This document shows, one piece after another, positions 13,753 through 27,092 of a stretch of 64,000 bases of DNA. How positions within the stretch are numbered: position 1 is the first letter of the stretch; every line of letters begins with the position of its first letter. The stretch spans positions 12,552,164 to 12,616,163 of the forward strand of contig JARWKL010000005.1 in assembly GCA_029961685.1 (NCBI GenBank), in the 5' to 3' direction. This stretch comes from Aristolochia californica (Eukaryota > Streptophyta > Magnoliopsida > Piperales > Aristolochiaceae). Made by a program: the position numbers and the translations under genes. The notes under the pieces are model-generated. The model was given only the letters and a program-made list of their open reading frames with translations, was not told the origin of the DNA and ran no database searches.

Positions 13753-16700
13753 GTGTTAAAGATGCAAATCACCTATGGATCCAAACCTTTTAAAGAGAAT
13801 GACAAACGCTCTTTAAATTCTCAAGTGAACGTGCGGCGGGATATTTACCCGAATCAAACGAGCCATTATTTCGCCCACTTATAAAAAGCTGACCTAACGA
13901 TCAGAGTTGATTGTAAAGTGATTTATCATGCGTAATGGACTATATTACCCTAAGAAATTACTTATGGGTTGGGAGTCAACACCCAGTTAAAAATCCCCCT
14001 CCCCCCCTTTTCCTGACGATTGCAAAACCTGATATAAAAAAGCTAAAAAGAGCTTACAATCCCTAAAATTACAGAGACTCTTTGAAATTATCACTCTCTA
14101 CATTTGTGCATTGTGCTTTTGCATTTTAGATGTACTCATTTTGCTTAAATAATAACTTTGAGCTTTCGGTCTTCCTTCATCCTGTAAACCAAAAATGCAA
14201 ATAGATCACCACAAAACGAAATTTTTAGAGTGTATGTTTGGAAAAAATTTAAAAAAATAACAAATGTAAGTAAAGAAAATTTATTCACACAGCACAAATG
14301 AACCCAAAAGTTCTGCTTTCCAAGTTTGGGAAATTCCACTAGTGCAACCCTTACGGCTTAGAATTTTAAAAGAAAGAGATTTCTTCCAGACATGGTTTAA
14401 AATTGGATATGCATGCATGAAACGTGTTAAAGATGCAAATAACCTATGGATCAAAACCTTTTGAAGAGAATGACAAACGTTCATTAAATTCTAATGTGAA
14501 TGTACGGTGGGATATTTACCTGAGTCAAGCTAGCCCTTATTTTGCCTACTTACAAAAAGCAGACCCAACGATCATAGATGATTGTAAAGTAATTTATCAT
14601 GCGTTATGGGCTATATTACCCTAATAAATGACTTATGGATTGGGAGTCAACACTCAGTTAAAAATTCCCCGACGATTGCAAAACCTGAAATATAAAAACT
14701 AAAAGGAACTTACAATCCCTAAAAATTACAGACACTCCTTGGAATTATCTCTCTCTACATTTGTGCATTGTGCCGTTTCATTTTAGATGTACTCATTTTT
14801 ATTAATTAAAAATTTTGAGTTTTCGGTCTCCCTTCATCCCGTAAACCAAATATGCAAATAGATCACCACAAAATGAAAATTTTAGAGTTTATGTCTTAAA
14901 AATTTTTTAAAAAATAAGAAATATAAGTAGCGAAAATTTATTCACACACCACAAATGAACACAAAAGTTTAGTTGTCCATGTTTGGGAAATTCCACCAAT
15001 TCAACCCTAACAGCTTGGAATTTTAAATGAATGAGATTTCTTCCACACATGCTTTAAAAATGGATACGCATGCTTGAAACTTGTTAAAGATGCAAATAAC
15101 CTATGGATTCAAATCTTTTAAAGAGAATGACAAACGCTCATTAAATTCTCAAGTGAACGTGCGGTGGGATATTTACCCGAGTCAAACGAGCCATTATTTT
15201 TCCCACTTACAAAAAGCTGACCTAACGATCATAGATGATTGGAAAGTGATTGGAAAGTAATTTATCATGCGTAATGGGTTATATTACCCTAAGAAATGAC
15301 TTATGGAATGAGAGTCAACACTCAGTTAAAAATCCCCCGCCTCACCCTTTTCCCGACGATTGCAAAACCTGATATATAAAACCTAAAAAGAGCTTACAAT
15401 CCATAAAAATTATAGACACTCTTTGGAATTATCTTTGTCTACATTTGTGCATTGTGCATTTCCATTTTAGAAGTTCTCTTTTTTCTAATATCAAAACTTT
15501 GAGTTTTCGGTCTCCCTTCATCCTGTAAACCAAAAAGCCAAATAGATCACCTCAAAATGCAAATTTTAGAGTTTATGAATGGGAAAAATTTAAACCAATA
15601 ACCAAATGCAAGTAAAGCAAATTTATTCAAAGAAAACAAATGAACAAAAAAGTTTTGCAGTCCAAGTTTGGGAAATTCCACTAGTTCAACCCTTACAGCC
15701 TGGAATTTTATAAGAAAGAGATTTCTTCCACACATGCTTTAAAAATTGATATGCATGCTTGAAACGTGTTAAAGATGCAAATCACCTACGGATCCAAAGC
15801 TTTTAAAGAGAATGACAAACGCTCTTTAAATTCTCAAGTGAACGTGCAGTGGGATATTTACCCGACTCAAACGTGCCATTATTTTGCCCACTTACAAAAA
15901 GCTGACCTATCGATCATATTTGATTGTAAAGTGAATTATCATGCGTAACGGACTATATTACCCTAAGAAATGACGTATGGGTTGGGAGTCAACACTCAAT
16001 TAAAACTCCCCCTCCTCCCCTTTTTCTTGACGATTGCAAAACCTAATATATTAAAGCTAAAGAGAGCTTACAATCCCTAAATTACAGAGACTCTTTGAAA
16101 TTATCACTCTCTACATTTGTGCATTGTGCATTTCCATTTTAGATGTACTCATTTTTCTTAAATAAAAACTTTGAGTTTTCGGTCTCCTTTCATCCCGTAA
16201 ACCAAAAATTCAAATAGATCACCACAAAATGAAAATTTCAGAGTTTATGTTTGGAAAAAAAATAAAACAATAACAAATGTAAGTAAAGAAAATTTATTCA
16301 CGCACCACAAATGAACCCAAAAGTTTTGTTGTCCAAATTTGGGAAATTCCACTACTTCAACCCTAACAGCTTGGAATTTTATAAGAAAGTGATTTCTTCC
16401 ATACATGCTTTAAAAATGGATATGCATGCATGAAACGTGTTAAAGATACAAATCACCTATGGATCAAAACCTTTTGAAGAGAATGACAAACGTTCATTAA
16501 ATTCTAAAGTGAACGAGCGGTGGGATATTTACCTGAGTCAAACTAGAGATTATTTAGCCCATTTACAAAAAGCTGACCTAACAATCATAGATGATTGTAA
16601 AGGGATTTATCATACGTTACGTGCTATATTACCCTAAGAAATGACTTATGGATTGGGAGTCAACACTCAGTTAAAATTTCTCCAACGAATGAAAAACCTG

Positions 16701-17094
16701 ATGTATAAAAACTAAAAAGAGCTTACAATCCCTAAAAATTACAGACACACCCTTGAATTATCTCTCTCTACATTTGTACATTGTGCATTTCCATTTTAGA
16801 TGTACTCATTTTTATTAAATAAAAACTTTGACTTTTCGGTCTCCGTTCATCCCGTAAACCAAAAAAGCAAATAGATCACCACAAAATGAAAATTTTAGAG
16901 TTTATGTCTTAAAAAATTTTTGAAAAATATGAAATGTAAGTAAAGAAAATTTATTCACACACCACAAATGAACACAAAAAGTTTTGTTGTCCAAGTTTGG
17001 GAAATTCCACCAGTTCAACCCTAACAACTTGGAATTTCATATGAATGAGATTTCTTCCACATATGCTTTAAAAATGGATATGCATGGTTGAAAC
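13753..17094 (+). repeat. Copies 21-25: C A B C A
   Basis: Anchors are at 13753 (C), 14424 (A), 15081 (B), 15766 (C) and 16437 (A). The unit at 15081 is the longest near-normal copy (about 685 bp). An 11-bp stretch around GATTGGAAAGT is duplicated in direct orientation at about 15237-15259. The unit at 13753 keeps the CCAAACC head start of class B but has the class C GAGTTGATTG and pyrimidine tail. The pyrimidine run at about 14000 is extended by Cs. Confidence 0.85.
15237..15259 (+). repeat. 11-bp direct duplication inside one monomer
   Basis: GATTGGAAAGT occurs twice in succession here, where every other class B copy has it once. It is a private event of this copy and accounts for most of its extra length. 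A slippage-type duplication is the simplest explanation. Confidence 0.85.
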
Positions 17095-19780
17095 GTGTTA
17101 AAAATGCAAATCACCTATGGATCCAAACCTTTTAAAGAGAATGACAAACGTTCATTAAATTCTCAAGTGAACGTGCGGTTGGATATTTACCCGAGTCAAA
17201 CGAGCCATTATTTTGCCCACTTACAAAAAGCTGACCTAACGATCATAGATGATTGTAAAGTGATTTATCATACGTTACGGGCTATATTACCCTAAGAAAT
17301 AACTTATGGATTGGGAGTCAACACTCAGTTAAAAATCCCCCGCTTCACCCTTTTCCCGACGATTGCAAAACCTGATATATAAAAGCTAAAAAGAGCTTAC
17401 AATCCCTAAAATTACAGAGACTTTGAAATTAGCACTCTCTGCATTTGTGCATTGTGCATTTCCATTTTAAAATGTACTCATTTTTCTGAAATAAACCTTT
17501 TGATTTTTCCGTCTCCCTTCATCCCGTAAACAAAAAATTCAAATAGATCACCAAAAAATGAAAATTTTAGAGTTTATGGCTTAAAAAAATTTTAAAAAAT
17601 ATGAAATTTAAGTAAAGAAAATTTATTCAGAGACCACAAATGAACACAAAAAGTTTTTCTGTCCAAGTTAGGGAAATTCCACGAGTTCAACCCTAACAGC
17701 TTGGAATTTTATAAAAATGAGATTTCTTCCACACATGCTTTAAAAATGGATACGCATACTTGACACATGTTAAAGATGAAAATCACGTATGGATCCAAAC
17801 CTTTTAAAGAGAATGACAAACGCTCATTAAATTCTCAAGTGAACGTGAGGTGGGATATTTACCCGAGTCAAACGAGACATTATTTTGCCCGCTTACAAAA
17901 AGCTGACCTAACGATCATAGATGATTCGAAAGTGATTTATGATGCGTAACGGGCTATATTACCCTAAGAAATGACATATGAATTGAGAGTCAACACTCAG
18001 TTAAAAATCCCACGCATCACCCTTTTCCCGACAATTGCAAAACTTGATATATAACAGATAAAAAGAGCTTACAATCCCTAAAATTACAGTGACTTTGAAA
18101 TTATCACTCTCTACATTTGTGCATTGTGCATTTCCATTTTAGATATACTCATTTTTCTTAAATAATACTTTTGATTTTTCGGTCTCCCTTCATCCCGTAA
18201 ACCAAAAATTCAAATAGATCACCACAAAATGAAAATTTTAGAATTTATGTCTTAAAAAATTTTTTAAAAATATAAAATGTAAGTAAAGAAAATTTATTCA
18301 CACACCACAAATGAACACAAAAATTTTTGTTGTCCAAGTTTGGGAAATTCCACCAGTTCAACCCTAACAGCTTGGAATTTTATAAGAATGAGATTTCTTC
18401 CACACATGTTTTAAAAATGGATATGCATTTTGAAACTGTTTAAAATGCAAATCACCTATGGATCCAATGCTTTTAAAGAGAATGACAAATGCTCATTAAA
18501 TTCTCAAGTGAACGCGCGGTTGGATATTTACCCGAGTCAAACGAACCATTATTTTGCCCACTTACAAAAAGATGACCTAACAGTCATAGATGATTGCAAA
18601 GTGATTTATCATGCGTAACGGGCTATATTACCCTAAGAAATGACTTATGGATTGGGAGTCAACACTCAGTCAAAAATCCCCCGCTTCACCCTTTTCCCGA
18701 CGATTGCAAAACCTGATATATAAACACTAAAAAGCGCTTACAATCCATAAAAATTACAGACACTCTTTGGAATTATCTCTCTCTACATTTGTGCATTGTG
18801 CATTTCCATTTTAGAAGTTCTCTTTTTTCTTAAATCAAAACTTTGAGTTTTCGGTTTCCCTTCATCCCGTAAACCAAAAAGGCAAATAGATCACCTCAAA
18901 ATGGAAATTTTAGAGTTTATGCATGGAAAAAATTTAAACCAAAAACAAATGCAAGTAAAGAAAATTTATTCAAACACAACAAATGAACACAAAAGTTTTG
19001 CAGTCCAAGTTTGGGAAATTCCACTAATTCAACCCTAACAGCTTGGAATTTTATAAGAAAGAGATTTCTTCAACACATGCTTTAAAAATGGATATCCATG
19101 CTTGAAACGTGTTAAAGATGAAAATTACCTATGGATCCAAATCTATTAAAGAGAATGACAAACGCTCTTTAAATTCTCAAGTGAACGTGCGGTGGGATAT
19201 TTACCCGAGTCAAATGAGCCATTATTTTGCCCACTTACAAAAAGCTGACCTAACGATCATAGTTGATTGTAATGTGATTTATCATGCGTAACGGACTATA
19301 TTACCCAAAGAAATGACTTATGGGTTTGGAGTCAACACTCAGTTAAAAATCCCCCTCCTCCCCTTTTTCCTGACAATTGCAAAACCTGCTTTATAAAAGG
19401 TAAAAAGTGCTTACAATCCCTAAAATTACAGAGACTCTGTGAAATTATCACTCTCTACATTTGTGCATTGTGCATTTCCATTTGAGATGTACTCATTTTT
19501 CTTAAATAAAAACTTTGAGTTTTCGGTCTCCCTTCATCCCGTAAACCAAAAATGCAAATAGATCACCACAAAATGAAAATTTTAGAGTTTATGTTTGGAA
19601 AGAATTTAAAAGAATAACAAATGTAACTAAAGAAAATTTATTTACACACCACAAATCAACCCAAAAGTTTTGCTATCCGAGTTTGGGAAATTCCACTAGT
19701 TCAATCCTAACAGCTTGGAATTTTATAAGAAAGAGATTTCTTCCACAAATGCTTTAAGAATGGATATGCATGCATGAAAC
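17095..19780 (+). repeat. Copies 26-29: B B B C
   Basis: Anchors are at 17095, 17767, 18436 and 19109. Three class B heads follow one another. The first two have B-type tail starts (TCACCCTTTTCCCGAC) that change to class C sequence (CCCTAAAATTACAG, with a shortened GACTTTGAAATT). The third has a full B tail. The shared shortened GACTTTGAAATT in the first two tails suggests that they arose from each other by a 672-bp duplication. The copy at 17095 has GATTGT and ends in GTTACGGGC like class A. The copy at 18436 begins with CTG in place of GTG. Confidence 0.84.
19351..19370 (+). other. Pyrimidine-only tract of a class C tail (representative)
   Basis: The tract is CCCCCTCCTCCCCTTTTTCC, an uninterrupted 20-base pyrimidine run (purines on the minus strand). 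Near-identical runs occur in most class C tails, for example near 16010, 32010, 47410 and 61305. Its complement has several closely spaced G runs. It is the most C-rich part of an AT-rich array and the main reason long units exceed short ones by 15 bp. Confidence 0.8.
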
Positions 19781-21740
19781 GTGTTAAAGATGCAAATCAC
19801 CTATGGATCAAAACCTTCTAAAGAGAATGACAAACGTTCATTAAATTCTAAAGTGAACGTGCGGTGGGATATTTACCTGAGTCAAACTAGCCATTATTTT
19901 GGCCACTTACAAAAAGCTGACCAAACGATCATAGATGATTGTAAAGTGATTTATCATGCGTTACGGGCTATATTACCCTAAGAAATGACTTATGGATTTG
20001 GAGTCAACACTTATTTAAAAATTCCCCTATGATGGCAAAACCTGATATATAAAAGCTAAAAAGAGCTTACAATCCCAAAAATTAAGAAGACTCTTTGAAA
20101 TTATCACTCTGTACATTTGTGCATTGTGCATTTCCATTTTAGATGCACTCATTTTTCTTAAATAAAAACTTTGAGTTTTCGGTCTCCCTTCATCCCATAA
20201 ACCAAAAATGCAAATAGATCACCACAAAATGAAAATTTTAGAGTTTATGTTTGGAAAAAATTTAAAACAATAAAAAATGTAAGTAAATAAAATTTATTCA
20301 CGAACCACAAATGAACCCAAAAGTTTTGCTGTCCAAGTTTGGGAAATTCCACTAGTTCAACCCTAACAGCTTGGAATTTTATAAGAAAGAGATTTCTTCC
20401 ACACATGCTTTAAAAATGGATATGCATGCATGAAACGTGTTCAAGATGCAAATCACCTAAGGATTAATACCTTTTGAAGAGAATGACAAACGTTCGTTAA
20501 ATTCTAAAGTGAACATGCGGTAGGATATTTACCTTAGTCAAACAAGCCATTATTTTCCCCACTTATAGAAACCTGACCTAACGATCATAGAGTAAAGTGA
20601 TTTATCATGCGTTACGGGCTATATTACCCTAAGGAATGACTTATGGATTGGGAGTCAACACTCAGTTAAAAATTCCCCGACGATTGCAAAACCTGATATA
20701 TAAAAACTAAAAAGAGCTTACAATCCCTGAAATGTACAGACACACCTTGGAATTATCTCTCTCTATATTTGTGCATTGTGCATTTCCATTTTAGATGTAC
20801 TCTTTTTTCTTAAATAAAAACTTTGAGTTTTCGGTCTCCCTTCATCCCGTAAATCAAAAATGCAAACAGATCACCACAAAATGAAAATTATAGAGTTTAT
20901 GTTTGGAAAAAATTTAAAACAATAACAAATGTAAGTAAAGAAAATTTCTTCACACACCACAAATGAACCCAAAAGTTTTTCTGTCCAAGTTTGGGAAATT
21001 CCACTAGTTCAACTCTAACAGCTTGGAATTTTATAAGAAAGAGATTTCTTCCACACATAATTTAAAAATGGATATGCATGCATGAAACGTGTTCAAGATG
21101 CAAATCACCTATGCATCAAAACCTTTTGAAAAGAATGACAAACATTCGTTAAATTCTAAAGTGAACGTGCGGTAGGATATTTACCTGAGTTAAACTAGCC
21201 ATTATTTTGCCCACTTAAAAAAAACTGACCTAACGATCATAGAGTAAAGTGATTTATCATACCTTACGGGCTGTATTACCCTAATAAATGACTTATGGAT
21301 TGGGAGTCAACACTCAGTTAAAAATTCCCCGATGGTTGCAAAACCTGATATATGAAAACTAAAAAGAGCTTACACTCCCTAAAAATTACAGACACTCTTA
21401 GGAATTTTCTCTCTCTACATTTGTGCATTGTGCATTTCCATTTTAGAAATTCTCTTTTTTCCTAAACCAGAATTTTGAGTTTTCGGTCTCCCTTCATCCC
21501 GTAAACCAAAAAGGCAAATAGATCACCTCAAAATGAAAATTTTAGAGTTTCTGCATGGAAAAAATTTAAACCAATAACAAATGCAAGAAAAGAAAATTTA
21601 TTCAAACACAACAAATGAACACAAAAGTTTTGCAGTCCAAGTTTGGGAAATTCCACTAGTTCAACCCTAACAGCTTGGAATTTTATAAGAAAGAGATTTC
21701 TTCCACACATTCTTTAAAAATGGATATGCATGCTTGAAAC
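19781..21740 (+). repeat. Copies 30-32: A followed by a degenerate A pair
   Basis: Anchors are at 19781, 20437 and 21089. The copies at 20437 and 21089 share several private changes: GTGTTCAAGATG, GCGGTAGGATATT, and the same 5-bp loss giving ATAGAGTAAAG. They are therefore a 652-bp monomer duplicated in tandem after those changes had arisen. The copy at 19781 has a class A head, but its tail shifts to class C-like sequence (AAAAGCTAAAAAG) after CCCCTATG. Confidence 0.86.
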
Positions 21741-24422
21741 TTATTAAAGATGCAAATCACCTATGGATCCAAAGCTTTTAAAGAGAATGACAAACACTCT
21801 TTAAATTCTCAAGTGAACGTGCGGTGGGATATTTACCCGAGTCAAACGAGCCATTATTTTGCCCACTTACAAAAAGCTGACCTAACGATCAGAGTTCATT
21901 GTAAAGTGATTTATCATGCGTAACGGACTATATTACCCTAAGAAATGACTTATGGGTTGGGAGTCAACACTCAGTTACAAATCCCCCTCCTCCCCTTTTT
22001 CTTGACGATTGCAAAACATGATATATAAAAGCTAAAAAGAGCTTACAATCCTGAAAATTACAGAGACACTTTAAAATTATCACTATCTACATTTGTGCAT
22101 TGTGCATTTCCATTTTAGATGTACACATTTTTCTTAAATAAAAACTTTGAGCTTTCCGTCTCCCTTCATCCCGTAAACCAAAAATCCAAATAGATCACCA
22201 CAAAATGAAAATTTTTGAGTTTATGTTTGGAAAAAATTTAAAACAATAACAAATGTAAATAAAGAAAATTTATTCACACACCACAAATGAACCCAAAAGT
22301 TTTGCGGTCCAAGTTTGGGAAACTCCACTAGTTCAACCCTAACAGCTTGGAATTTTATAAGAAAGAGATTTCTTTCACACATGCTTTAAAAATAGATATG
22401 CATGCATGAAATGCGTTAAAGATGCAAATCACCTATGGATCCAAACCTTTGAAAGAGAATGACAAACGCTCATTAAATTCGCAAGTGAACGTGCGGTGGG
22501 ATATTTACCCGAGTCAAACGAGCCATTATTTTGCCCACTTACAAAAGTTGACCTAACGATCATAGATGATTGCAAAGTGATTTATCATGCGTAACGGGCT
22601 ATATTACCCTAAGAAATGATTTATGGATTGGGAGTCAACACTCAGTTAAAAAGGCCCCATCTCACCCTTTTCCCAACGATTGCAAAACCTGATATATAAA
22701 AACTAAAAAGAGCTTACAATCCATAAAAATGATAGACACTCTTAGGAATTATCTCTCTCTTCATTTGTGCATTGTGCATTTCCATTTTAGAAGTTCTCTT
22801 TTTTCTTAAATCAAAACTTTGAGTTTTCGGTCTACCTTCATCCCGTAAACCAAAAAGGCAAATGGATCACCTGAAAATGCAAATTTTAGAGTTTATGGAT
22901 GGAAAAAATTTTAACCAAAAATAAATGCAAGTAAAGAAAATTTATTCAAACACAACAAATGAACACAAAAGTTTTGCAGGCGAAGTTTGGGAAATTCCAC
23001 TAGTTCAACCCTAACAGCTTGGAATTTTATAAGAAAGAGATTTCTTCCACACATGTTTTAAAAATGGATATGCATGCATGAAACGTGTTAAAGAAGCAAA
23101 TCACCAATGGATCCAAAGGTTTTAAAGAGAATGAAAAACGCTCTTTAAATTCTCAAGTGAACGTGCGGTGGGATATTTACCCGAGTCAAACGAGCCATTA
23201 TTTCGCCCACTTACAAAAAGCTGACCTAACAATATAGTTGATTGTAAAGTGATTTATCATGCGTAACAGACTACATTACCCTAAGAAATGACATCTGGGT
23301 TGGGAGTCAACACACAGTTAAAAATCCCCCTCCTCCCCTTTTTCCTGACGATTGCAAAACCTGATATATAAACGCAAAAAAGAGCTTACAATCCCTAAAA
23401 TTTCAGAGACTCTTTGAAATTATCACTCTCTACATTTGTGCATTGTGCATTTCCATTTTAGATCTACTCATTTTTCTTAAATAAAAACTTTGAGTTTTCA
23501 GTCTCCGTTCATCCCGTAAACCAAAAATGCAAATATATCACCACAAAATGAAAATATTAGATTTTATGTTTGGAAAAAATTTAAAACAATAAAAATGTAA
23601 GTAAAAAAAATTTATTCACACACCACAAATGAACCCAAATGTTTTGCTGTCCAAGTTTGGGAAATTCCACTAGTACAATCCTAACAGTTTGGAATTTTAT
23701 AAGAAAGAGATTTCTTCCACACGTGCTTTAAAAATGGTTATGCATGCATGAAACGTGTTAAAGATGCAAATCACCTATGGATCAAAACCTTTTGAAGAGA
23801 ATGAAAACCGTTCGTTAAACTCTGAAGTGACAGTAAGGTGGGATATTTACCCGAGTCAAACGAGCCATTATTTTGCCACTTACAAAAAGCTGACCTAACG
23901 ATCATAGATGATAGGAAAGTGATTTATCATGCGTAACGAGCTATATTACTGTAAGAACTGACTTATGGATTGGGAGTCAACACTCAGTCAAAAATCCCCG
24001 CCTCACCCTATTCCCGACGATTGCAAAACCTGATATATAAAAGCTAAAAAGAGCTTACAATCCCTAAAATTACAGAGACTTCGAAATTATCACTCTCTAC
24101 ATCTGTGCATTGTACATTTCCATTTTTGATGTACTCATTTTTCTTAAATAGAAACTTTGATTTTTGGGTCTCCCTTCATCCCGTAAACCAAAAATTTCAA
24201 ATGGATCACCACAAATGAAAATTTCAGATTTTATGTTTGGAAAAAATTTAAAACAATAACAAATGTAAGTAAAGAAAATTTATTCACACACCACAAATGA
24301 ACCCAAAAGTTTTGCTGTCCAAGTTTGGGAAATTCCACTTGTTCAACCCTAACAGCTTGGAATTTTATAAGAAAGAGATTTCTTCCACAAATGCTTTAAA
24401 AATAGATATGCATGCATGAAAT
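21741..24422 (+). repeat. Copies 33-36: C B C and an A/B chimera
   Basis: Anchors are at 21741 (C), 22413 (B), 23085 (C) and 23755. The last begins as class A (CAAAACCTTTTGAAG) but continues as class B (CCCGAGTCAAACGAGCC, ATGCGTAACG, CCGCCTCACCC) and ends as class C. It also lacks one base in TTTTGCCACTTAC, which shifts the frame. The B tail at about 22650-22940 (CCAACGATTG, TCTCTCTTCATTTG, AACCAAAAATAAATGC) closely matches 36128-36420. Confidence 0.84.
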
Positions 24423-27092
24423 GTGTTAAAGATGCAAATCACCTATGGATCAAAACCTTTTGAAGAGAATGACAAACGTTCATTAAATTCTAAAGTGAAC
24501 GTGCGGTGGGATATTTACCTGAGTCAAACTAGCCATTATTTTGCCCACTAACAAAAAGCTGACCTAATGATCATAGATGATTGTAAAGTGATTTTTCATG
24601 TGTTACGGGCTATGTTACCCTAAGAAATGACTTATGGTTTGGGAGTCAACACTCAGTTAAACATTCCCCGACGATTGCAAAACCTGATATATAAAAACTA
24701 AAAAGATCTTACAATCCCTAAAAATTACAGACACTCCTTGGAATTATCTCTCTCTGCATTTGTGCATTGTGCATTTCTATTTTAGATGTACTCATTTTTA
24801 TTAAATAAAAGCTTTGAGTTTTCGGTCTCCCTTCATCCCGTAAACCAAAAATGCAAATAGATCACCACAAAATGAAAATTTTAGAGATTTTGTTTCAAAA
24901 AAATTTTAAAAAATAAGAAATGTAAGTATATAAAATTTATTCACACACCACAAATGAACCCAAAACTTTTGATGTCCAATTTTGGGAAATTCCACCAGTT
25001 CAACCCGAATATTGCTTGGAATTTTATAAGAATGAGAATTCTTCCACACACGCATTAAAAATAGATACGAATGCTTGAAACGTGTTAAAGATGCAAATCA
25101 CCTATGGATCCAAACCTTTTAAATAGAATGACAAACGCTCATTAAATTCTCAAGTGAACGAGCGGTGGGATATTTACCCGAGTCAAACGAGCCATTATTT
25201 TGCCCACTTACAAAAAACTGACCTAATGATCATAGATGATTGGGAAGTGATTTATCATGCGTAACGGGCTATATTACCGTAAGAAATGACTTATGGATTG
25301 GGAGTTAACATTCAGTTAAAAATCCCCCGCCTCACCCTTTACCGACGATTGCAAAACCTGATATATAAAAACTAAAAAGAGCTTTCAATCCATAAATATT
25401 ACAGACACTCTTTGGAATTATCTCTCTCTACATTTGTGCATTGTGCATTTCCATTTTAGAAGTTCTTTTTTTTCTTAAATTAAAACTTTGAGTTTTCGGT
25501 CTCCCTTCATCCCGTAAACCAAAATGGCAAAAAGATCACCTCAAAATGCAACTTTTAGAGTTTATGCATGGAAAAAATTTCAACCGATAACAAATGCAAG
25601 TAAAGAAATTCTATTTAAACACAACAAATGAACACAAAAGTTTTGCAGTCCAAGTTTGGGAAATTCCACTAGTTACACCCTAACAGCTTGGAATTTTATA
25701 AGAAAGAGATTTCTACCACACATGCTTTAAAAATTGATATGCATTCTTGAAACGTGTTAAAGATGCAAATCACCTATGGATCCAAACCATTTAGATAGAA
25801 TGACAAACGCTCATTAAATTCTCAAGTGAACGAGCGGTGGGATATTTACCCTTGTCAAATGAGCCATTAATTTGCCCACTGACAAAAAGCTGACCTAACG
25901 ATCATAGATGATTGGAAAGTGATTTATCATGCGTAACGGGCTATATTACCGTAAAAAATGACCTATGGATTGGGAGTTAACACTCAGTTAAAAATCCCCC
26001 GTCTCACCCTTTCCCGACGATTGCAAAACGTAATATATAAAAACTAAAAAGAGCTTTCAATCCTTAAAAATTACAGACAGTCTTTGGAATTATCTCTCTA
26101 TAATTGTGCATTTTCATTTCCATTTTAGAAGTTCTCTTTTTTTTTTAAATCAAAACTTTGAGTTTTCGGTCTCCCTTCATCCCGTAAACCAAAAAGGCAA
26201 ATAGATCACCTCAAAATGCAAATTTTAGAGTTTATGCATGGGAAAAATTTAAACCAACAACAAATTCAAGTAAAGAAAATTTATTCAAACACAATAAATG
26301 AACACAAAAGTTTTGCAGTCCAAGTTTGGGAAATTCCACTTCTTACACCCTAACAACATGGAATTTTACAAGAAAGAGATTTCTTCCACACATGCTTTAA
26401 AAATGGAAATGCTTGCTTGAAACGTGTTGAGGATGGAAATCACCTATGGATCCAAAGATTTTAAAGAGAATGACAAACGCTCTTTAAATTCTCAAGTGAA
26501 CGTGCGGTGGGATATTTACCTGAGTTAAACGAGCCATTATTTTGCCCACTTACAAAAAGCTGACCTAACGATCATACTTGATTGTAAAGTGATTTATCAT
26601 GCGTACCGGACTATATTACCCTAAGAAATGACTTATGCGTTGGGAGTCAACAGTAAGTTAAAAATCCCCCTCCTCCCCTTTTTCCTAACGATTGCAAAAC
26701 CTAATATATAAAAGCTAAAAAGAGCTTACAATCCCTAAAATTACAGAGACTCTTTCAAATTATCACTCTCTACATTTGTGTATTGTGCATTTCCATTTTA
26801 CATGTACTCATTTTTCTTAAATAAAACTTTGACTTTTTGGTCTCCCTTCATCCCGTAAACCAAAAATCCAAATAGATCACCATAAAATGAAAATTTTAGT
26901 TTATGTTTGGAAAAAATTTAAAACAATAAAAAATGTAAGTAAAGAAAATTTATTCACACACCACAAATGAACCCAAAAGTTTTGCTGTCCAAGTTTGGGA
27001 AATTCCACTAGTTCAACCCTAACAGCTTGGAATTTTATAAGAAAGAGATTTCTTCCACACATGCTTTTAAAATGGATATGCATGCATGAAAT
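24423..27092 (+). repeat. Copies 37-40: A B B C
   Basis: Anchors are at 24423 (A), 25082 (B), 25754 (B) and 26424 (C). The two B units share GAACGAGCGGTGG and TTACCGTAA. This fits a 672-bp monomer duplication, although the second is preceded by a class C type AT-rich region. The copy at 31098 shares the same GAACGAGCGG and CGTAAGAAATG changes and belongs to the same sub-lineage. Confidence 0.84.
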
